Source: an uncultured cyanobacterium (GTDB taxonomy: Bacteria; Cyanobacteriota; Cyanobacteriia; PCC-6307; Cyanobiaceae). From it: 64,000 nucleotides of DNA. The notes under the pieces were generated by a model. The model ran no database searches. It was not told the DNA's origin and was given only the letters and a program-made list of their open reading frames with translations. Of this stretch, positions 54,585 to 63,095 are shown piece by piece (position 1 is the stretch's first letter; the number at the start of each line of letters is the position of its first letter). The DNA lies in the NCBI GenBank assembly GCA_903823115.1, contig CAIJRN010000019.1:1-64000 (forward strand), written 5' to 3'. The translations under genes were made by a program, and so were the position numbers.

Positions 54585-55607
54585 ATGACGCAAACGCAGG
54601 CTCTCCCATCCCCAGCCGAGGCACGCCGCCACACGACGGCCGTGCAGAGCGTTCCGAAGCAGTATCTCGATCCGCCGGCGGCCCTCAATCCCACCGTCGG
54701 CCTGTTCCTGGCCGGCTACGGGTTGGCGGCGCTCACCATCTGGGGTTGGTTCGGTCCCCATTGGCCGCTGCCGGCCCTGCTGGCCCTGGGCTTCCTGGCC
54801 CTGCATCTCGAGGGCACCGTGATCCACGATGCCTGCCATAACGCCGCCCATCCCAACCGCTTCTGCAATGCGGTGATGGGCCATGGGGCGGCCCTGCTGC
54901 TGGGCTTCAGCTTTCCGGTGTTCACCAGGGTGCATCTGCAGCACCACGCCCACGTCAATGATCCGAAGCACGACCCGGATCACATCGTCAGCACCTTCGG
55001 GCCGCTGTGGTTGATTGCGCCGCGATTTTTCTATCATGAGGTCTTCTTCTTCCGCCGCCGGCTCTGGCGCCGCTATGAGCTGCTGGAGTGGGGCATCGCC
55101 CGCGGTGTGTTCGTGGCGATCGTGCTGGCGGCGATCAAGTTTGATTTTCTCCAGTTCGTGTTCAACTGCTGGTTTGCGCCGGCCCTGATGGTGGGGGTGA
55201 CCCTGGGCCTCTTCTTTGACTACCTGCCCCACCGGCCCTTCCAATCACGCAATCGCTGGCACAACGCCCGCGTCTATCCCGGTCGGTTGATGAATTGGCT
55301 GATCATGGGTCAGAACTATCACCTGATTCACCATCTCTGGCCGTCGATTCCCTGGTTCGAATACCAGCCCGCCTACATCGCCACCCGTCACATCCTGGAT
55401 GCCAAGGGTTCACCCCAGCGGCTGGGCATGTTTGAAAGCCGCAGCGATCTGCTCAATTTCCTCTACGACATCTTTCTCGGCGTGCGCAGTCACAAGAAGC
55501 GTCGCAGCCGCCTGCGCCCCCTGGCGGGTCTGATGCCCACCCGGCATGCCCGTCGGCGCGTGCTTGAGCTGCTGCATCGCACGGCCGTCTCGCCCAGCCC
55601 GCGCTGA
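54585..55607 (+). CDS. crtR: beta-carotene hydroxylase CrtR
   Basis: A 340-residue membrane di-iron enzyme of the fatty-acid-desaturase/hydroxylase superfamily. The histidine boxes are HDACH (81-85), HLQHH (117-121) and a C-terminal NYHLIHHLWPSIPWFEYQPA. Sequence features such as DPKHDPDHIVSTFGPLWLIA and FDYLPHRPFQSRNRWHNARV are characteristic of cyanobacterial CrtR, which hydroxylates beta-rings to make zeaxanthin in the photosynthetic membrane. Full length. It is a strong indicator that the host is a cyanobacterium. Confidence 0.95.
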   Translation: MTQTQALPSPAEARRHTTAVQSVPKQYLDPPAALNPTVGLFLAGYGLAALTIWGWFGPHWPLPALLALGFLALHLEGTVIHDACHNAAHPNRFCNAVMGHGAALLLGFSFPVFTRVHLQHHAHVNDPKHDPDHIVSTFGPLWLIAPRFFYHEVFFFRRRLWRRYELLEWGIARGVFVAIVLAAIKFDFLQFVFNCWFAPALMVGVTLGLFFDYLPHRPFQSRNRWHNARVYPGRLMNWLIMGQNYHLIHHLWPSIPWFEYQPAYIATRHILDAKGSPQRLGMFESRSDLLNFLYDIFLGVRSHKKRRSRLRPLAGLMPTRHARRRVLELLHRTAVSPSPR

Positions 55608-55781
55608 CAAGCCGCCAATCTCACTCAGCGCTTCAGCGGGGCTGACCAGTCAGCCCTTGACCTCGCCATCGGTGCTGGGCTGCGATCAACGGCTTCAACC
55701 AGCGGATTCCCTGTTGCTGAAGTTTGCCGCTGAACCAGGGGCTGCAACGTCATCGCAACAGCCGATCCTGGTCACGACAGC

Positions 55782-56075
55782 TCAAGCGCCGAGGATCTTC
55801 GGCACGCGGAAGAAATTCCCCTCTCGCTGGGGAGCCAGCTCCAGCAGGTCCTCCCGTACCGGCGTCGGTTCCACCACATCGGCGCGGGTCACGTTCACCA
55901 CTTCCACGGCCCGGGTGGTGGGAGGCACTCCCTCGGTGTCCACCTGTTCGAGGTGGGCGACGTAGTCAAGGATTCGTTCCAGCTGGCCGGTGTAGGTGGC
56001 GATCTTCTCCTCGGGCAGCTCCAGCCGGGCCAGCTGGGCCACTTTGCGAACGTCGTCGGCGCTGATCCTGCTCAT
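55782..56075 (-). CDS. gatC: aspartyl/glutamyl-tRNA amidotransferase subunit C
   Basis: From ATG 56075 the protein has 97 residues: [50 protein letters not shown]-like [20 protein letters not shown] and PKIL at the end. This is the small subunit of GatCAB, which converts Glu-tRNA(Gln) (and Asp-tRNA(Asn)) to the amidated form. The creatininase-family gene lies 58 bases upstream on the same strand. Confidence 0.95.
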   Translation of the reverse strand: MSRISADDVRKVAQLARLELPEEKIATYTGQLERILDYVAHLEQVDTEGVPPTTRAVEVVNVTRADVVEPTPVREDLLELAPQREGNFFRVPKILGA

Positions 56076-56133
56076 GGTGTGGGCTGGGTGCTGGATGGCC
56101 TGCATTGCCGCCGACGCTAGCTGGAGAAGGGTC

Positions 56134-56955
56134 TCAGTCCGCCGGCTCCGATTCGGCGAGGAACTGGCACAGATCCTCGGCCAGGGCCTCGGCTGCCAGC
56201 TCCAGGAAGCGCTCGCCGTGCTCGGCCTGGGCCAGGAAGGGATCGGAGCCCATGCGGCCGTCGGGATGGCGGCGACGGAAGTCCTCGGGGCCGTGGATCG
56301 GCCCGGCCGGGGCCGCTTCCGGCAGGGGCCGCTGCTTGCTGGCCAGGCTCGGCTCCAGGTGCAGGGTGAGGGCGATCTCGCTGGGGGTGGCGTGGTGGCC
56401 TTCGCGCTCGCCGTAGAGCGTGCGGGCTTCGCGGGTCACGGAGCCGGCGGTGAACCAGTTGGCCAGGCGGCAGCGCAGGCGATCGGCGCCGGGCAGGCCG
56501 CGGCTGGCGGCCGTGCCGTAGGCCTGGGCAAAGGCCGCTCGGGCGGTGGCGATGTTGCCGCCATGGCCGTTGATCACGTAGATGCGCTCAAAGCCATGGC
56601 GCGCCAGGGACAGCACCACGTCGTGGAGCACCGCCAGCAGGGTGGAGGGCTGCAGGCTGACGGTGCCGGCGAAGCCGAGATGGTGTTCGGCCATGCCGAA
56701 GGCCTGGGTCGGGGTCACCAGCACACCGGTGCGGCGGCCCACCGCCAGGGCCACGGCTTCAGCCGTGAGGGCGTCGGTGCCAATGGCGCCGGTGGGGCCG
56801 TGCTGTTCGGTGGAGCCCAGCGGCACGATCACCCCCTTGCAGCTCCGCAGGTAGTGCTCCACCTCAGGCCAGCTGCGCAGCTGCAGGCGGATCGCCTCGA
56901 GGCTGCTGGGCGTGCCGCCGCTGGGGTCAGGGGCGAGGGCGGTCGATTCGGTCAT
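56134..56955 (-). CDS. creatininase-family protein
   Basis: From ATG 56955 the protein has 273 residues. Metal-site signatures are [20 protein letters not shown] (with Glu and His ligands), [20 protein letters not shown] and [20 protein letters not shown]. This is the creatinine amidohydrolase fold; in most bacteria the real substrate is an amide or formamide of a cofactor pathway, not creatinine. It is divergent from the DUF6679-like gene by 58 bases and precedes gatC. Confidence 0.9.
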   Translation of the reverse strand: MTESTALAPDPSGGTPSSLEAIRLQLRSWPEVEHYLRSCKGVIVPLGSTEQHGPTGAIGTDALTAEAVALAVGRRTGVLVTPTQAFGMAEHHLGFAGTVSLQPSTLLAVLHDVVLSLARHGFERIYVINGHGGNIATARAAFAQAYGTAASRGLPGADRLRCRLANWFTAGSVTREARTLYGEREGHHATPSEIALTLHLEPSLASKQRPLPEAAPAGPIHGPEDFRRRHPDGRMGSDPFLAQAEHGERFLELAAEALAEDLCQFLAESEPAD

Positions 56956-57013
56956 CCTGAACACGGCCCCGGGGCCTGATCTGCTTAGGATCGACCCTAT
57001 TCGCGGCGTTCCG

Positions 57014-57310
57014 ATGCTGCAGCGCAAGCTTGAACACTTCCTACAGGAGCAGCGCCCGGTCTGGGTCTATCTGAAGGATCAGCAGTGCTGGATTGAGGAC
57101 GCTCTGGTGGTGGAGATCGTGGGGGACATGGTCACCCTGCGCCATGAGGACGACGACGAGGACCAGCGTTCCAGCTGGGAGCTGAGTGTGCGGCTCGAGT
57201 CGATCGGCGCCGTCAGCACGCGCCTCTCCAGCGTCTGCCGCAGCTCCGGCCCGGACGACATCGTCACCACCGGCGACTGCCCGGAGGCGGAGCGCCTGGG
57301 CAGTCCCTGA
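57014..57310 (+). CDS. DUF6679-like small protein
   Basis: From ATG 57014 the protein has 98 residues: MLQRKLEHFLQEQRPVWVYL, KDQQCWIEDALVVEIVGDMV, SVRLESIGAVSTRLSSVCRS and a C-terminal DCPEAERL. These features match a cyanobacterial family I recall as DUF6679, which has an Sm-like beta pattern. Soluble, no known function. A longer upstream frame (from 56912) overlaps the divergent gene and is less likely translated. Confidence 0.7.
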   Translation: MLQRKLEHFLQEQRPVWVYLKDQQCWIEDALVVEIVGDMVTLRHEDDDEDQRSSWELSVRLESIGAVSTRLSSVCRSSGPDDIVTTGDCPEAERLGSP

Positions 57311-57341
57311 ACGTTCCCGGCCACGGGGGCGGTGCAGAGGC

Positions 57342-57479
57342 TCAGTGGGCCGTGCCGTTGCCGTCGTAGTCGTCGCTGTCGTAGTAGCCGCCCTTGGTGC
57401 CGAAGAAGAGGGTGGCCAGGCAGAACAGGCCGCTGCCGGCCACCAGCACGGTGCCGAGGTTGAAGGTGCTGAAGTCCAT
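57342..57479 (-). CDS. 45-residue single-helix membrane protein
   Basis: From ATG 57479 the protein is MDFSTFNLGTVLVAGSGLFC followed by the rest of one transmembrane helix and an acidic, Tyr/Asp/Gly-rich tail ending NGTAH. The size, single helix and acidic tail are of the kind found in small thylakoid membrane subunits, and the same pattern seems to be conserved in picocyanobacteria, but I cannot assign it to a named photosystem or complex subunit. The longer frame to 57563 is Arg/Ser-rich and unlikely. Confidence 0.6.
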   Translation of the reverse strand: MDFSTFNLGTVLVAGSGLFCLATLFFGTKGGYYDSDDYDGNGTAH

Positions 57480-57660
57480 GGGGGGTGAGGGCGACGATCC
57501 GGTTCTGCTGCGCAGTCTGGTCAGCACGGTGGGTTGCGGTGAGCCTGCGCTGGCGTTTCGCAACAGGGGGGCTGGCAGGAGCTGGGCGAATCAGGCGGGC
57601 TTGGGCGCTCGGCCGCCTGGGTGGGGCCGCGTCCGCCCGGTCAACCCGGCTCTCAGCCGC

Positions 57661-58053
57661 TCAATAGGGCGCATAGCCCTTCACTTCCACGATCAAGGAG
57701 CCGTGCTGCTCGTTGATCAGGCGCTTGAGCTGGGCGCGGCGGTCGTTGCTGCGATAGACGGAGCGGGCCAGGCCGATGAACGCATCGCCGAAGCTGCCGA
57801 GCCGCTCCAGCTCGCGAATCTCATCTTCGATCCGCCACAGGGCGCGGTTGATGGCCGCCAGGTCACGCCACAGCTCCGGATCGATCGTCAGGCCCGTGGC
57901 GGCGAGGACGTCCCGCAGCAGGCCCAGTTCCCGTTCCACATGGCCCAGGGCCTCCCCTTGCAGCTGCTCCAGCTTGATCTCGAGGATGGTGATCTTGTCG
58001 ATCAGCTCGCCGATCGAGACGGGGATGCGGATGTCGTGCATCGGGATATTCAA
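57661..58053 (-). CDS. DUF6165 family protein
   Basis: A 130-residue protein (start at 58053 or Met 5 at 58041): IRIPVSIGELIDKITILEIK, LAAINRALWRIEDEIRELER, FIGLARSVYRSNDRRAQLKR and GSLIVEVKGYAPY. This matches DUF6165, found next to polysaccharide and lipopolysaccharide biosynthesis genes in diverse bacteria. Here it stands isolated beside a degenerate region, suggesting a leftover of a glycan locus. Confidence 0.75.
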   Translation of the reverse strand: MNIPMHDIRIPVSIGELIDKITILEIKLEQLQGEALGHVERELGLLRDVLAATGLTIDPELWRDLAAINRALWRIEDEIRELERLGSFGDAFIGLARSVYRSNDRRAQLKRLINEQHGSLIVEVKGYAPY

Positions 58054-58440
58054 GGGGATGGGGCGGGTGCTGGCTACGTAGGCTCCATCCTCCTCATCCA
58101 GCCAAGGGCCTCAGTGTTTGTGATCGGCAGCGAACAGCACCTGATCGTGGCGCCTGGCCCACGCCTCAATCAAATCCCAGATGACTGGCAGCAGATAGCA
58201 GTGAGATTTAGACGTGCCAATGGTATCCGTGATGGCGATAGGGAGCGAAGTATTTGGTAGATGCGTTGGAGAAATAAATGTATCAGTAGAGATAGAGAAT
58301 AGAGGTGACTGGCTTTGCTGTGGGTGGAAATATATGAGATTATTTTGGGGAGGGGAAGTGGGTCAAGATTGGCGGTGGAAGGTTGTTGTGGTGCCAGGTA
58401 TTGGAGGCTTATTGAGGCTGGGGTTGAGTATGGTGAGATA
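58054..58440 (-). other. AT-rich stretch with a possible truncated gene end
   Basis: On the minus strand the frame from about 58360 to the TGA at 58113-58111 is open for about 80 codons without a start and ends KSHCYLLPVIWDLIEAWARR followed by HDQVLFAADHKH. It looks protein-like and lies just upstream of the DUF6165 gene. It may be the 3' remnant of a lost glycan gene. The composition is more AT-rich than all neighbours. The family was not recognised. Confidence 0.3.
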
Positions 58441-58445
58441 ATAAA

Positions 58446-58469
58446 AAGCCCCTGTGGTGGCAGGGGCTT
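58446..58469 (-). terminator. intrinsic terminator
   Basis: On the minus strand AAGCCCCTG-CCACCA-CAGGGGCTT is followed directly by TTTATTATC, a 9-bp stem with a U-rich tail. It lies 30 bases after the stop of the secreted-protein gene at 58499. Confidence 0.85.
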
Positions 58470-58498
58470 GGTGGGCTTAGAATTGTTTCCAAGTAATA

Positions 58499-58867
58499 TT
58501 AGGTTTTATGCAGGAGCCAAGTTGGATCGCTATAGCTCGGGCTGTAAAAACCCAGCAACTCCCGCAGTTGCCCCAGGAACCCGCTAACAGCTGACGTAAT
58601 TCCTCCCACTGGCGCTACGACTTTGTTCACCGCCGCACCGCCGTCGTTCCGTCCTCTTGCCACCAATCCAGTTGATGAGCCCTGAACCCCAAGGTTGCCA
58701 AGGTTGAACTGCTGGGCTTTAGTCGAAGCCTCCATCACCCCCATGCTTGAGGTGGATTCCTGAGAGACCTTGGCAGCATTTGCAGGAGTGATGCCAAGGG
58801 GCAGTGATGCCAGTGCCACAGCGGCAGTGCTTGCCAGGGAAAGGCTGAGGCGGTTGAAGCGGGGCAC
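58499..58867 (-). CDS. secreted protein of unknown function
   Basis: A 122-residue protein with a signal peptide ([20 protein letters not shown], cleavage after ANA near residue 31) and a Ser/Gly/Val-rich mature part with no recognised domain ([20 protein letters not shown]). No cysteines. A good intrinsic terminator follows, which supports a real transcript. Confidence 0.6.
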   Translation of the reverse strand: MPRFNRLSLSLASTAAVALASLPLGITPANAAKVSQESTSSMGVMEASTKAQQFNLGNLGVQGSSTGLVARGRNDGGAAVNKVVAPVGGITSAVSGFLGQLRELLGFYSPSYSDPTWLLHKT

Positions 58868-58956
58868 GAAGTCCTCTTGTCAAATGGTTTTGTTCCCCCA
58901 CTTTGCCCCATCAGCGCAGCGGTGTTTGCCTGGTGAGACAGGAGTTGGCAGACAGG

Positions 58957-59703
58957 ATGGCTTCAGCACTTCCCCCCCCCCCCCAAGCCACCCCCATAGC
59001 CACCACGCCCTCCCAGCACCTCTCCCAATCCTTCTTCTGCCGCCCCGCCGAGGTCGTCGCCCCCGAGCTCATCGGCTGCCTGCTGGTGAAACGCCAAGCC
59101 GATGGCGAGCTGCTGTGGGGCGTCATTGTGGAAACGGAGGCGTATTCCCAGGAGGAGCCCGCCTGCCACGGCTATCGCCGCCGCACTCCCAGCAACGAAA
59201 CCCTGTTTGGCGAACCTGGGCGTTTCTACGTGTATGTGAGCTATGGCATCCACCACTGCGTCAATGTGGTCACCGGCCGGCCTGAGTGGGCCAATGGTGT
59301 GTTGCTGCGAGCCGCAGCCCTGCCCGCAGAGCCCGAACACAGCGCCGCCGGGCCGGCCCTGTTGGCCCGCCGCTTCGGTCTCGATCGCCAACACGATGCC
59401 CAGCCTGCCCGTGCTGAGGCGGGTCTCTGGATTGCGCCGCGGCCGCCGCTGTTGGCTGCGTGGTTGGCCCCCAGGCTCCTGAGCCCCAGCGCTGCGAATC
59501 CCCTCCCATCCGCCCTGGTGCAGACCAGCCGCATCGGCATCAGCCAAGGCCAGGAACTGCCCTGGCGCTGGTATCTGCGGGCGAGCCGCGCCGTCAGCCG
59601 CCGTGCCCGGGGGGATCGGCGGCCCCGCCGCGATGGCCTGGCGGAGACGCTGGCGTCGCTGGCGCCCGGGCAGCCAGCCTCTACGGTTGGGAAACCTTCG
59701 TGA
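58957..59703 (+). CDS. 3-methyladenine DNA glycosylase (Aag/MPG family)
   Basis: From ATG 58957 the protein has 248 residues. The family signature is [20 protein letters not shown], followed by [20 protein letters not shown] (catalytic Glu in ETEAY), [20 protein letters not shown] and [11 protein letters not shown]. It removes alkylated and deaminated purines. Codons 5-9 are within a run of 13 C (58972-58984), in frame with this ATG, so slippage there would shift the frame ahead of the whole domain. An upstream in-frame start (58903) does not avoid the tract. pyrB follows after 10 bases. Confidence 0.9.
   Translation: MASALPPPPQATPIATTPSQHLSQSFFCRPAEVVAPELIGCLLVKRQADGELLWGVIVETEAYSQEEPACHGYRRRTPSNETLFGEPGRFYVYVSYGIHHCVNVVTGRPEWANGVLLRAAALPAEPEHSAAGPALLARRFGLDRQHDAQPARAEAGLWIAPRPPLLAAWLAPRLLSPSAANPLPSALVQTSRIGISQGQELPWRWYLRASRAVSRRARGDRRPRRDGLAETLASLAPGQPASTVGKPS
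58972..58984 (+). repeat. poly-C tract of 13 bases inside a coding region
   Basis: A mononucleotide run of 13 C encodes four prolines at the fifth to eighth codons of the DNA glycosylase. Runs this long are unstable by polymerase slippage and are also prone to sequencing error. Confidence 0.9.
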
Positions 59704-59713
59704 ACGGTGAGCC

Positions 59714-60745
59714 TTGAGCGGCTGGACCCACCGCCATGTGCTCGATCTGGCGTCCTTCTCGGTCGCCGACTTCGCCATCGTTCTGCAGCTGGCCCAGCGC
59801 TTCCGGGCGATGCCGGTGGCGGGTGCGCGCAAGCTGCCGGCGTTGCAGGGCAAGCTGATGACCAGCCTGTTCTTCGAGCCCAGCACCCGCACCCGCAGCA
59901 GCTTTGAGTTGGCCGCCCGGCGCCTTTCGGCCGATGTGCAGAGCTTCTCGCCCTCCACCAGCTCCCTCAGCAAGGGCGAGAGCCTGCTCGATACGGCCCG
60001 CACCTATGTGGCCATGGGGGCCGATGTGCTGGTGGTGCGCCATCGCTGTGCCGGTGTGCCCCGCAGCCTGGCCCGCGATCTGGACCGCAGCGGCGAACGG
60101 GTCGCGGTGCTCAACGCCGGTGACGGCTTGCACAGCCATCCCAGCCAGGGGTTGCTGGATCTGTTCACCCTGGCCCGCCATTTCAGCCCGGAGGATCCCA
60201 GCCCCGCAAGCCTGCGGCGGCGGCGCATTGTGATCGTGGGCGATGTGTTGCATTCGCGGGTGGCCCGCTCCAATCTCTGGGCCCTCAGTGCCTGCGGGGC
60301 CGAGGTGGTGCTCTGCGCTCCGCCCACCCTGTTGCCCGATGTCTTCGCCGACTTTGTGGCGGCGCCACCACCGGGCCAGGTCACCGATCCGGTGACCGAG
60401 CGCGGTCCGATCCGCATCTGCCGCAGCCTGGAGCAGGCCCTGCCCGGCGCCGATGCGGTGATGACCCTGCGGCTGCAGAAGGAGCGCATGCACCAGCATC
60501 TGCTCACCAGCCTCGACACCTATCACCGCCAGTTCGGCCTCAGCCATCGCCGGCTGGAACTCTGCGGGTCCGGGGTGCCGGTGTTGCACCCCGGCCCGGT
60601 GAACCGCGGTGTCGAACTGGCCGGGGAGTTGCTCGATGATCCCAGCCGCTGCCTGGTGGAGGAACAGGTCCGCAATGGCATTCCGGTGCGCATGGCCCTG
60701 CTCTATCTGCTGGCGGCCAGCGGTTCGGCGGGGCCTGGCTTGTAG
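59714..60745 (+). CDS. pyrB: aspartate carbamoyltransferase catalytic subunit
   Basis: A 343-residue enzyme, starting at TTG 59714, that condenses carbamoyl phosphate and aspartate in pyrimidine synthesis. The carbamoyl-phosphate site is [19 protein letters not shown], with [50 protein letters not shown] (His/Gln site), and the C-terminal [14 protein letters not shown]. No ATG is near the expected start, so a TTG start is used. It follows the glycosylase gene by 10 bases in the same direction. Confidence 0.95.
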   Translation: MSGWTHRHVLDLASFSVADFAIVLQLAQRFRAMPVAGARKLPALQGKLMTSLFFEPSTRTRSSFELAARRLSADVQSFSPSTSSLSKGESLLDTARTYVAMGADVLVVRHRCAGVPRSLARDLDRSGERVAVLNAGDGLHSHPSQGLLDLFTLARHFSPEDPSPASLRRRRIVIVGDVLHSRVARSNLWALSACGAEVVLCAPPTLLPDVFADFVAAPPPGQVTDPVTERGPIRICRSLEQALPGADAVMTLRLQKERMHQHLLTSLDTYHRQFGLSHRRLELCGSGVPVLHPGPVNRGVELAGELLDDPSRCLVEEQVRNGIPVRMALLYLLAASGSAGPGL

Positions 60746-60842
60746 GCGAGGCGCGTGGCGGGCCATGGCTGCGGCGGCTCAGCGCTGGACCTGGTGAGAG
60801 CAGGCTGATGGGAACTGCCGCAGAGACTGCAGAGAGGGATGG

Positions 60843-61193
60843 TCAGAGCAGCTTGAAGCCGTCCAGCACCAGCCCATAGAGCAGGCCGATGCGGGCCATG
60901 TCCAGCAGTTGCAGGCCCAGCTGATCGCCGGGTCGCAGCAGCAGGCGACGCCTTACCCGTACGGCCAACTCGATCGCCGCCACGCAGATCAGGGCTGACA
61001 GCTGGTCGATGGTGCTGAGTGCTCCTGTGATCGCCGCCAGGCCGCCACCGATGGCGAAGGCTGACAGCAACACGATCGTCAGCAGCGACAGGCGGCGCCA
61101 GGGATTGCTGGCCCAGCTCTCCAGGAGGCTGCCGGCCTGGGCCACCCGTTGCTGGAAGCGGGTCTGCTGATAGCGCGGTGGCGAGGATGCCAT
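60843..61193 (-). CDS. DUF565/Ycf20 family membrane protein
   Basis: A 116-residue protein with N-terminal basic part, NPWRRLSLLTIVLLSAFAIG, GGLAAITGALSTIDQLSALI, ELAVRVRR and a final helix. The pattern of two or three helices with a conserved Asp after the second is that of Ycf20/DUF565, conserved in cyanobacteria and plastids and linked in plants to non-photochemical quenching. It converges on pyrB. Confidence 0.75.
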   Translation of the reverse strand: MASSPPRYQQTRFQQRVAQAGSLLESWASNPWRRLSLLTIVLLSAFAIGGGLAAITGALSTIDQLSALICVAAIELAVRVRRRLLLRPGDQLGLQLLDMARIGLLYGLVLDGFKLL

Positions 61194-61351
61194 GAATCGG
61201 GAGAGCTGGGGGTTCGCAAGGCGTTGGGCTGTTCTGAAGCGGAGTTACGCCGGCCCGATGGCTTCGGTGCCTGGCTGTGCGTCGGCCGATCTGCGGCTAC
61301 TGCTGCTGGCTGTGCCTGTGGTTGCTGGCCATGTTGGCGTTCGATGGCTTG

Positions 61352-61849
61352 TCAGGCCGTGGCAGGGCAGGCAGGTGCAAGGCAATCAGCTTCACGGCAA
61401 TCAGCCTCTCTGCAATCAGTCTCTTTGCAATCAGTGGCACTGAGATCAGATGCACGGAGAGCAGGCCCACGGAAATCAGGCCCACGGAGATCAGTGGCGC
61501 TGAAGTTGACGGCTCTGTAATCGATCACCCCGGGATTGCTGCTTCGGAGTTGGCAGGTTGGCCCGATTCGCAACGGCTCGGCTGAGGAACTCTTGTGGTT
61601 CACGGATGGCCCGATCGTCGATTGAGCTGGTTCAGGATCGGCGGCAGCCCAGGGCACTTCCGCTCGAAACCAATCCAAGCTGGCGGTCGCTGCAAGCCCG
61701 GCCGATTCGGCTTCGGTGGAACGGTCGGCGAGAATGGGGTGCAGGGCGGCCAGCTGCCAGAGTTTCGGCGATACCGCGATCCGGAGACCACGGCCGTTTT
61801 GACTCCGGCGGTGATCCCCATCACCCAGCCCGAGGCCCTGCGCCGCCAT
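61352..61849 (-). CDS. pentapeptide-repeat protein, possibly decayed
   Basis: The minus-strand frame ends with ten five-residue units, AVNFS ATDLR GPDFR GPALR then ASDLS ATDCK ETDCR EADCR, fitting the A(D/N)LxX pentapeptide repeat that builds a right-handed quadrilateral beta-helix. Upstream codons from a possible ATG 61849 encode a Ser/Pro/Ala-rich segment without known domain, so the start is unsure. The encoded array is short compared with most proteins of the family. A decayed or truncated gene is possible. Confidence 0.45.
   Translation of the reverse strand: MAAQGLGLGDGDHRRSQNGRGLRIAVSPKLWQLAALHPILADRSTEAESAGLAATASLDWFRAEVPWAAADPEPAQSTIGPSVNHKSSSAEPLRIGPTCQLRSSNPGVIDYRAVNFSATDLRGPDFRGPALRASDLSATDCKETDCREADCREADCLAPACPATA
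61366..61530. repeat. eleven 15-bp units encoding pentapeptides
   Basis: The 15-base periodicity runs from 61366 to 61530, with units such as GGCAATCAGCTTCAC and GGAAATCAGGCCCAC. Because 15 is a multiple of three the array is repetitive in all frames; only the minus-strand frame gives a canonical protein repeat. Confidence 0.8.
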
Positions 61850-61911
61850 GTCTACACCATCTCTGGCGTCTTGGCAGCCTTTTGACCCCACTGATAGGGG
61901 ATGCCAATAAA

Positions 61912-61937
61912 AAAGCCCTGGCCTGAGGCCGGGGCGG
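61912..61937 (-). terminator. intrinsic terminator
   Basis: On the minus strand GCCCCGGCC-TCA-GGCCAGGGC, a GC-rich stem, is followed by TTTTTTATT. It lies about 120 bases downstream of the small gene at 62059-62256 and is oriented to end its transcript. Confidence 0.8.
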
Positions 61938-62058
61938 GGTGATGGGAACGGACCCAGGTAACCAGTCGCTTCTGGGCCGGGCAAGGCGCTGGAGCCGCTG
62001 CCTGGAGCGTCCTGATGGGGGCTTGACAGCGTCTGTCAGGCCTTCGTCATCCATGGGC

Positions 62059-62256
62059 TCAGCCGTCGCTGTCCTTCTTGCGTGATCCTTTGCCCTCCAG
62101 GAGCTCCAACAGGGCCTCCATCTGGGCCATCACGCCCCGAACCTCACCCGCTTCGGGCAGCAGACCATCATCCATAACCCCTTGATGCATCTCGCGGAGC
62201 TCCTGGCGGATGTAACGAAGGTGACTGACGACCTGCTCACGCTTGGATTGCGACAT
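62059..62256 (-). CDS. small helical protein, 65 residues
   Basis: A charged, helix-rich protein: SKREQVVSHLRYIRQELREM, DGLLPEAGEVRGVMAQMEAL, LELLEGKGSRKK. Two amphipathic helices suggest a coiled-coil hairpin. No signal peptide or cysteine. It precedes an intrinsic terminator and follows the PCP_red gene on the same strand after 54 bases. No known function. Confidence 0.6.
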   Translation of the reverse strand: MSQSKREQVVSHLRYIRQELREMHQGVMDDGLLPEAGEVRGVMAQMEALLELLEGKGSRKKDSDG

Positions 62257-62310
62257 CGATCAGGCTGGTTGTCAAAGGATCCTCAAGCTCTCTTTTACAC
62301 CATCGCCGGC

Positions 62311-62532
62311 TCAGCTCTGGCCGAAGCTGGCCTTGGCCTGGTCGTAGAAGGCGCCATCCACATGCTCAAGGCCGGCCTCGCCGGCCAGTTTCTCGATCTT
62401 GCGCCGCACCGCCGGCCGCACAAAGAAGGGCACTTCTTTCAGTCGCTGTTCCGCTTCGGTCGTCCAGTTCACGTGATCCAGGCTGTGGGGGAGTGGGCTG
62501 TAGGTGGAAGTTGAGTCAGCAGGCCGTGGCAT
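62311..62532 (-). CDS. stand-alone PCP_red-like domain protein
   Basis: From ATG 62532 the protein has 73 residues. Residues 20-70 (DHVNWTTEAEQRLKEVPFFV, RPAVRRKIEKLAGEAGLEHV) match the PCP_red domain found at the C-terminus of light-independent protochlorophyllide reductase subunit B, where it binds near the active site. Here it is encoded alone. Small PCP_red proteins occur in cyanobacteria with unknown role, possibly in pigment metabolism. The longer open frame upstream is Pro/Arg-rich and not expected to be translated. Confidence 0.65.
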   Translation of the reverse strand: MPRPADSTSTYSPLPHSLDHVNWTTEAEQRLKEVPFFVRPAVRRKIEKLAGEAGLEHVDGAFYDQAKASFGQS

Positions 62533-63022
62533 GCAGCTGATTTGCCGCAAGTGCGATGCCTGGTTTCGCTTGCCGCTAGCGGCTCTCTGGGCTTCGCTTG
62601 CCGATCCTCGGTGGAGGAGCGGCGGGCAGGCATCGCCTGGTTCAGGCAGACGCATTCCAGCGAGAGTCAGTCCAGTCTGGGCCAGTCCAGTCAGGGCCCG
62701 TTCAGTCTGGGCCAGTTCAGGCTGAGTCGCTCCAGTTCGCTCATGCCGCTCAGGCGGCCCCAGGCTGGGTTCTCCTGGCTGCCTGGTTCGGATCGAGGGT
62801 CTGGACCTCGTGACGCCAAGCGGGCCAACCGGTGCGCCTGGCGCCTGACTTCTCGGAGCCGCTGGGCTGACGAGGCTCGATCGGTTGGTTGTTCCTGAGC
62901 CTCCGGGAGCGGGCGCCAGCTCTGCCTGGTCTCCACCCTCTGGACTGGGCCGCCGGATCTGTTCCGAGCCCGGTGATCCGCGCTTCCAGCGCCTTTCCGG
63001 CCAGGTGAAGCATGAGGCGACA
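62533..63022. other. 490-base stretch with pentapeptide-like 15-bp repeats
   Basis: No intact gene. At 62651-62740 six imperfect 15-base units (for example GCCAGTCCAGTCAGG) encode a regularly spaced Leu pattern on the minus strand, broken by stops and frame changes. It resembles the pentapeptide array at 61366-61530 and is likely a decayed second copy or a relative. Confidence 0.45.
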
Positions 63023-63095
63023 TGGAGAATAGGGGACTCGAACCCCTGACCTCTGCAGTGCGATTGCAGCGCTCTACCAGCTGAGCTAATTCCCC
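63023..63095 (-). tRNA. trnA-CGC: tRNA-Ala (anticodon CGC)
   Basis: Read on the minus strand, the acceptor stem GGGGAAT pairs with ATTCTCC with the G3:U70 wobble that marks alanine tRNAs; discriminator A. The D-arm GCTCAGCTGGTAGAGC, the anticodon stem CTGCA/TGCAG with loop ATCGCAC (anticodon CGC), and the T-arm AGGGGTTCGAGTCCCCT are all present. CCA is not encoded. Confidence 0.96.

Noticed and set aside
61366-61530. Regular short repeats considered as a CRISPR array
   Set aside because: Units are contiguous 15-mers without spacers, and no cas genes are present.
61595-61885. 96-codon plus-strand frame
   Set aside because: It partly overlaps the minus-strand pentapeptide frame, and no family or start context supports it. 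The downstream hairpin has its U-run on the minus strand, not the plus strand.
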